Below are positions 59,666 to 64,000 of a stretch of DNA of 64,000 bases, piece by piece. The notes beneath the pieces were generated by a model. The model was not told where the DNA came from. It ran no database searches and saw only the letters and a program-made list of their open reading frames with translations. The stretch is from positions 1-64,000 of the forward strand of contig JAAZNF010000056.1 in the NCBI GenBank assembly GCA_012798435.1. Reading direction: 5' to 3'. The DNA comes from Myxococcales bacterium (GTDB lineage: Bacteria > Myxococcota > B64-G9). Each line of letters begins with the position of its first letter. Within the stretch, counting starts at the first letter, position 1. Made by a program: the position numbers and the translations under genes.

Positions 59666-60511
59666 TCAACCACGGGCCCGCCTGGGCGGTTTGGCGCCCG
59701 TCATGCGGACCCGGAGAACCACCAGGGTGATGTTGTCGTCGCCGCCGCCCTGCTTGGCCAGGGCCACCAGCCGGGCCGGGGAGTCGGACAGGCGCGCCGC
59801 GCGCAGCTCGGCCGCGATGCTCTCGTCGCTGACCATGCTCGACAGGCCGTCCGAGCACAGGAGGAACACGTCCCCGTCCCGGAGCGGCAGGCTCAAGGTG
59901 TCGGCGGTCACCTCGCTCTCGAAGCCGACCGAGCGGGTGATGATGTTGCGAAACCGGCTCTGCTGGGCCTCGACGGCGGTCATGAACCCCGCCTTGACCT
60001 GCTCGTTGACCAGGGAGTGATCCTCGGTGAGCTGGGCGAACGAGCCGTTGCGCAGGCGGTACAGGCGGCTGTCGCCCACGTGGGCCACGTAGGCCCGCCG
60101 CCCGTGCGCGAGAAACAAGGTGAGCGTGGTCCCCATCCCGGAGAGCTCGGGCCGCTGGTTGGACTCCTCGAAGATGCGCGCGGAGGTCTCGGCGATGACC
60201 TTGACCAGAAAGTCGAACACCCGGGTGGACTCGACCTCGGAGGCCGCCCGGTCGAACAAGTCACCCGAGCGCCGGGCCGCCAGCACGGCGTCCCGCACGG
60301 CTTGCACGGCCATGCGCGAGGCGGTCCCGCCGCCGGCGTGTCCCCCCATGCCGTCGGCGACCAGGTACAGGCCCAGCGACGGCTCCACCAAAAAGCTGTC
60401 CTCGTTGGCTTCCCGCTTCAGCCCCACGTCGGTGGCCGCCCAGCAAGAGATCCGCGCCCAGGGGATTTCGTCGCGCCTGCTCTTTCGTTTTTTCCCCGGC
60501 CGGGAGCGCAT
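59666..60511 (-). CDS. PP2C-type serine/threonine protein phosphatase
   Basis: A 281-residue PP2C (PPM) phosphatase dependent on Mn2+ or Mg2+. Metal-binding Asp motifs are visible: ANEDSF (36-40), VADGMGGHAGG (51-61), AHVGDSRLYR, and GGGDDNITLVVL near the end, with SDGLSSMV between. A short basic N-terminus (MRSRPGKKRKSRRDE) is unusual. Such enzymes oppose Ser/Thr kinases; no kinase is adjacent. The ATG at 60511 is preferred over 60541. It follows recN on the same strand with a 58-base gap. Confidence 0.94.
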   Translation of the reverse strand: MRSRPGKKRKSRRDEIPWARISCWAATDVGLKREANEDSFLVEPSLGLYLVADGMGGHAGGGTASRMAVQAVRDAVLAARRSGDLFDRAASEVESTRVFDFLVKVIAETSARIFEESNQRPELSGMGTTLTLFLAHGRRAYVAHVGDSRLYRLRNGSFAQLTEDHSLVNEQVKAGFMTAVEAQQSRFRNIITRSVGFESEVTADTLSLPLRDGDVFLLCSDGLSSMVSDESIAAELRAARLSDSPARLVALAKQGGGDDNITLVVLRVRMTGAKPPRRARG

Positions 60512-60569
60512 GGTTTCCGTGTACCACAGGAACCGGCGCAAGGCAAAAAAAGCGTTTTTCGGCCGCCGA

Positions 60570-62252
60570 TTAACCCTGCGCCGGACGGGCGGAACTTCGC
60601 AAAAGCTCCCGGGCGTGGGCGCGGCCCGCCTCGGTGACGCGGCGCCCGCCCGCCATGCGGGCGATCTCGGCCACCCGCGCCTCGCCCTCCAACCGCTCGA
60701 CCTCCACCCGGGCGCGGCCCTGGCGGACCTCCTTCTTCACCCGGAAGTGCTCGTGGGCGAAGCAGGCGATCTGCGGCAGGTGGGTGACGCACAGGATCTG
60801 GCGGCTGTCGCTCACCCGCTGCAAAGTCCGCCCCAGCACCTCGGCGGTGGCCCCGCCCACGCCGGCGTCCACCTCGTCGAAGACGTAGCTGGCCACCGGA
60901 TCCACGCGCGACAGCACCACCTTGAGCCCCAGCAACACCCGGGAGAGTTCGCCGCCCGAGGCCACTCGCGAGAGCGGGCGCAGCGGCTCGCCGGGGTTGG
61001 CGCTGAACAAGAACGTGACGCGATCGAGGCCCCGCGGGGTCGGCCGCGGCAGGGAAAGCGGCGCGACCTCGATCTCCAGCCGGGCGGCGGGCATGGCCAG
61101 GCCGCGCAGCTCCTGCTGCAGCCGGCCGGCCAGATCGGCGGCCACCCGCGTCCGCGCCGAGGAGAGCTCCCGGCACAGATTCAGTGCCTCCGCCTCCCGC
61201 CGCTCCCGCTCCGCCCGGGCCACCTCGACCCGCCCCGCCAACCCCTCCAGGCCGGCCAGCTCTCCGGCCATGCGCTCGCGGGCCGCCAATACGTCCTCCA
61301 GGGTGGGGCCGTGGGCGCGCATGAGGTTGCGCAGGGCCGAGAGGCGCTCTTCGACCTCCTCCAGCCGGGCCGGATCGGACTCGAGCCGCCCGCGCTCGCG
61401 CTCGACCTCGCGCGAGAGCTCCTCCACCGCGGAGAGGATGCCGTCCAGCCGCTCCCGCTGCGCCTCGAAGGCAGGATCGAAACGCGCGATCCCCTGTAGG
61501 GCAGCGCGCGCCCGTCCCAGGAGCTCCACCGCCGCCGCGTCACCGCGGTACAACGCGTCCAGCGCCTGCTCCAGGCCCTCGGCGAGTTTTTCGGTGTTGC
61601 GCAGGCGGAGCCGGGCGGCCTCGAGCTCGCGGTCCTCACCCGGCGCAGGGTGCAGGGCGTCCATGCGCGAGAGCGTGAAGCGCAGATACTCCTCGCGCTC
61701 GGCGCGCTGCCGCTCCCGGCCGGAAAGCTCGTCCAGCTCCCGCTGCGCCTCCTCCAGCGCCGCGACCGCCCGGGCCACGCCCTCCCGCGCCGGCAGCAGA
61801 TCCCCATAGGCATCCAGGATGAAGAGCTGGGTCTCCTCGGTGGTCAGGGCCACGTGCTGGTGCTGGCCGGCGATGTCCAGAAGCCCGCGGGTGAGCTCGG
61901 CCAGGCTGGCCACGCCCACCGCCCGCTCGTTGACGAAGGCGCGGGCCCGGCCCGCCGGCGCCAGCACGCGGCGCAACCGCAGCGAGCGCCCGTCGGCCAG
62001 TCCCGCCTGCCGCAAGCGCTCCAGCACCGGCGAGCCCTCCGGGAGCAAAAACTCCCCCTCCACCTCGGCCGTCTCGCTGCCCGCCCGGATCAGCTCCGGA
62101 TCCGCCCGGGCCCCCATCAGCAGGGAGAGCGCGTTCACCAGGATGGACTTGCCCGCACCGGTTTCGCCGGTGAGCGCCGAAAAATTCGGCCCGAACTCGA
62201 CCTCGAGCCGGTCCACGATGGCCAGGTCCTGGATGCACAGCCGGCGCAGCAT
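60570..62252 (-). CDS. recN: DNA repair protein RecN
   Basis: A 560-residue SMC-like ATPase for double-strand break repair. Walker A is GETGAGKS (residues 29-36). A coiled-coil middle (about 155-365) and C-terminal signature RVASGGELSRVLLGLK with VFDEVDAGVGGATA, the ABC-type signature and Walker B of RecN, are present. It is full length. The start at 62252 is 4 bases after the nadK stop, and the order nadK-recN is conserved in many bacteria, so the two are probably one operon. Confidence 0.97.
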   Translation of the reverse strand: MLRRLCIQDLAIVDRLEVEFGPNFSALTGETGAGKSILVNALSLLMGARADPELIRAGSETAEVEGEFLLPEGSPVLERLRQAGLADGRSLRLRRVLAPAGRARAFVNERAVGVASLAELTRGLLDIAGQHQHVALTTEETQLFILDAYGDLLPAREGVARAVAALEEAQRELDELSGRERQRAEREEYLRFTLSRMDALHPAPGEDRELEAARLRLRNTEKLAEGLEQALDALYRGDAAAVELLGRARAALQGIARFDPAFEAQRERLDGILSAVEELSREVERERGRLESDPARLEEVEERLSALRNLMRAHGPTLEDVLAARERMAGELAGLEGLAGRVEVARAERERREAEALNLCRELSSARTRVAADLAGRLQQELRGLAMPAARLEIEVAPLSLPRPTPRGLDRVTFLFSANPGEPLRPLSRVASGGELSRVLLGLKVVLSRVDPVASYVFDEVDAGVGGATAEVLGRTLQRVSDSRQILCVTHLPQIACFAHEHFRVKKEVRQGRARVEVERLEGEARVAEIARMAGGRRVTEAGRAHARELLRSSARPAQG

Positions 62253-62256
62253 CGCT

Positions 62257-63108
62257 TCAGCGCTCTCCCCAGCGCAGGCGGGTGCGCAGGATCTCGAAGT
62301 GGCTGCGCGGGGGTTCGACCAGGGCCACCCGGCCGGGGGCGGCGCGGATCTCGAGGCGGTCGCCGGGTCCGAACGGCTCGGCCTGTTGACCGTCGAAGGT
62401 GGCCACGATGTCCTCGACCGCGCCGCGCACCTCCAGCTCGATGCGGCTCTCCTCGGGTACCACCAGCGGGCGCATGGTGAGCATGTGGGGGCAGATGGGG
62501 GTGAGCGCCAGCGCGCGGCAGTCTGGGGCCAGGATGGGCCCGCCGGCCGCCATGGAGTAGGCGGTGGACCCGGTGGGCGTGGCCACGATGAGGCCGTCGG
62601 CGCAGAACACGGTGAGCGGCGCGCCGTCGATGCGGGCCTCGATGTCGATGATGCGGCTGATGCTGCTCTTGTTCACCACCACGTCGTTGAGCACGCGGAA
62701 GGTCTTGCGGCCGCCGTCGGCGCGCGCCACGTCCGCCTGCAGGCGCAAGCGCTGCGAGGTGCGAAAGCGGCCGGCCAGCACCTCCCCGAGGCAGGCGACG
62801 GCCTCGGTGGCGGCGAAGCCGGTGAGGAACCCGAGCGAGCCCAGGTTGACGCCGAACACCGGCACCGCCCGCTCGTCGAGCAGCCGCACCACCCGGATCA
62901 GCGTGCCGTCCCCGCCCAGCACCACCGCCAGATCGCACAGGCGGGCCACCTCGAAGGACGGGAGCGCCCGCGCCCCCGCGGACGTCGCGCACAGCGGCTC
63001 CTCCAGCAGCACCTCGCGGCCCGCCCGCAGGGCCTGCGCCGCAAGCTCCCCGGCCAGGCGCGGGACCTCGGGGTGAGCCAGCTTTCCGAAGATGCCGACG
63101 GTGCGCAT
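62257..63108 (-). CDS. nadK: NAD kinase
   Basis: A 283-residue ATP- or polyphosphate-dependent NAD kinase making NADP. The GGDGTL motif is at 65-70, the NAD-binding NDVV (about 162) and PTGSTAYSMAAGGP follow; all family hallmarks are present. The ATG at 63108 is preferred over the longer frame. Stop and recN start are 4 bases apart. Sole obvious source of NADP in the window. Confidence 0.96.
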   Translation of the reverse strand: MRTVGIFGKLAHPEVPRLAGELAAQALRAGREVLLEEPLCATSAGARALPSFEVARLCDLAVVLGGDGTLIRVVRLLDERAVPVFGVNLGSLGFLTGFAATEAVACLGEVLAGRFRTSQRLRLQADVARADGGRKTFRVLNDVVVNKSSISRIIDIEARIDGAPLTVFCADGLIVATPTGSTAYSMAAGGPILAPDCRALALTPICPHMLTMRPLVVPEESRIELEVRGAVEDIVATFDGQQAEPFGPGDRLEIRAAPGRVALVEPPRSHFEILRTRLRWGER

Positions 63109-63292
63109 GGGCTCCCCATACCACAACGGCGCTCGTGATCCAACCGCCCGCGCCGGCGTCGACATCCGTCTTCCAAGCGGCCGTCCCGGATGCGCCGCCG
63201 GATCTCTGCCCCTTCATCCTTTTTTGCCCGCAAAACTCAGCACAACCATTTGAATAATAGATATTTTCTGGGTCTTTCCGGGGTGGGTGGCA

Positions 63293-63334
63293 CCGATCTT
63301 TTCCGATCTTTTGCCCGGTCTTTGCCGATCTCTG
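63293..63334 (+). repeat. Four tandem 10-base repeats upstream of moxR-like gene
   Basis: CCGATCTTTT occurs twice in a row (63293-63302, 63303-63312), followed by imperfect copies CCGGTCTTTG (63315-63324) and CCGATCTCTG (63325-63334). Period of about 10-12 bases is one helix turn. The array lies just before the -35 box at 63346. Confidence 0.65.
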
Positions 63335-63335
63335 C

Positions 63336-63374
63336 CAAGGCGGGCTTGACACCGCCTTGCCTCCGGTCGATGCT
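63336..63374 (+). promoter_or_regulatory. Candidate promoter of moxR-like gene with operator-like palindrome
   Basis: TTGACA (63346-63351), a 17-base spacer and GATGCT (63369-63374), 34 bases before the ATG. An 8-base inverted repeat CAAGGCGG (63336-63343) / CCGCCTTG (63352-63359) encloses the -35. The 299-base gap 63109-63407 contains no gene. Confidence 0.5.
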
Positions 63375-63407
63375 CCCGACTGGACCGGGGGAGCGGAGAG
63401 GACAGCC

Positions 63408-64000
<593 letters not shown>

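Overview
The window is GC-rich chromosomal DNA (about 70% by eye) and reads like a Myxococcota (former deltaproteobacterial) genome. Three things suggest this: a metalloprotease with a MYXO-CTERM-type tail (Gly-Cys-Gly-Cys, hydrophobic helix, Arg cluster); many secreted proteins and lipoproteins with Asp/Gly/Ala linkers and Cys-rich modules; and an Omp85 protein with seven apparent POTRA repeats. I see no phage, transposase, integrase or CRISPR array. About 50 protein genes and one tRNA are supported. At least 13 proteins have a plausible lipobox, so the region is dominated by cell-envelope functions.

Region 1-13.2 kb: the C-terminal part of an S9 peptidase, three secreted proteins of unknown function, a tightly overlapping trio (71-residue four-Cys protein plus two halves of a YeeE/YedE sulfur-compound transporter), signal peptidase I, a CorA-type Mg transporter, two Asp-rich lipoproteins, an AT-rich gene-free patch, a GH5-like lipoprotein and a molbindin (Mop). 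Region 13.4-16.6 kb: a four-gene minus-strand operon of ECF sigma factor, zinc-finger anti-sigma factor, periplasmic protein and outer-membrane beta-barrel, with 4-base overlaps. Region 16.7-31.8 kb: a secreted phospholipase-D-type protein, a large acidic disordered protein, a fused SpmA-SpmB protein, a membrane-anchored spermidine-synthase-like protein, a GNAT acetyltransferase, and a seven-POTRA Omp85 / TamB pair.

Region 31.9-45.4 kb: tRNA-Gly(CCC) with its own terminator, rubrerythrin, an OFA-type MFS transporter, the MYXO-CTERM metalloprotease overlapping a PDZ/thioredoxin-like lipoprotein, a run of secreted lipoproteins (Met-rich, beta-helix, lamin-tail), a 21-cysteine CxxC-ladder protein, an NADase-type glycan-binding-domain protein and bifunctional FTCD of histidine breakdown. 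An imperfect repeat of about 70 bp occurs twice here in opposite orientation. Region 45.7-55.3 kb: an operon of a TPR-like protein with two paralogous Cys-rich lipoproteins, then a divergent operon of a triple-parvulin lipoprotein, a macroglobulin-like (MG2) protein without thioester and a polyprenyl diphosphate synthase, then a small lipoprotein. Region 55.5-64 kb: SSB, a voltage-sensor/RCK potassium-channel homologue lacking the usual selectivity filter, a CDP-alcohol phosphatidyltransferase, an M23 peptidase, a PP2C phosphatase, RecN, NAD kinase and the start of a MoxR ATPase gene whose promoter region carries an operator-like repeat array.

How they work together: most genes handle outer-membrane biogenesis (Omp85/TamB), export and surface display (signal peptidase, lipoproteins, parvulin chaperone, MYXO-CTERM protein), envelope-stress signalling (ECF operon) or core maintenance (SSB, RecN, NAD kinase, tRNA). 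No single large undescribed system is obvious. The best novelty candidates are the altered-filter channel, the four-Cys/YeeE trio, the parvulin-MG2 pair, the PDZ/thioredoxin protein lacking its first active-site Cys, and the moxR operator region.
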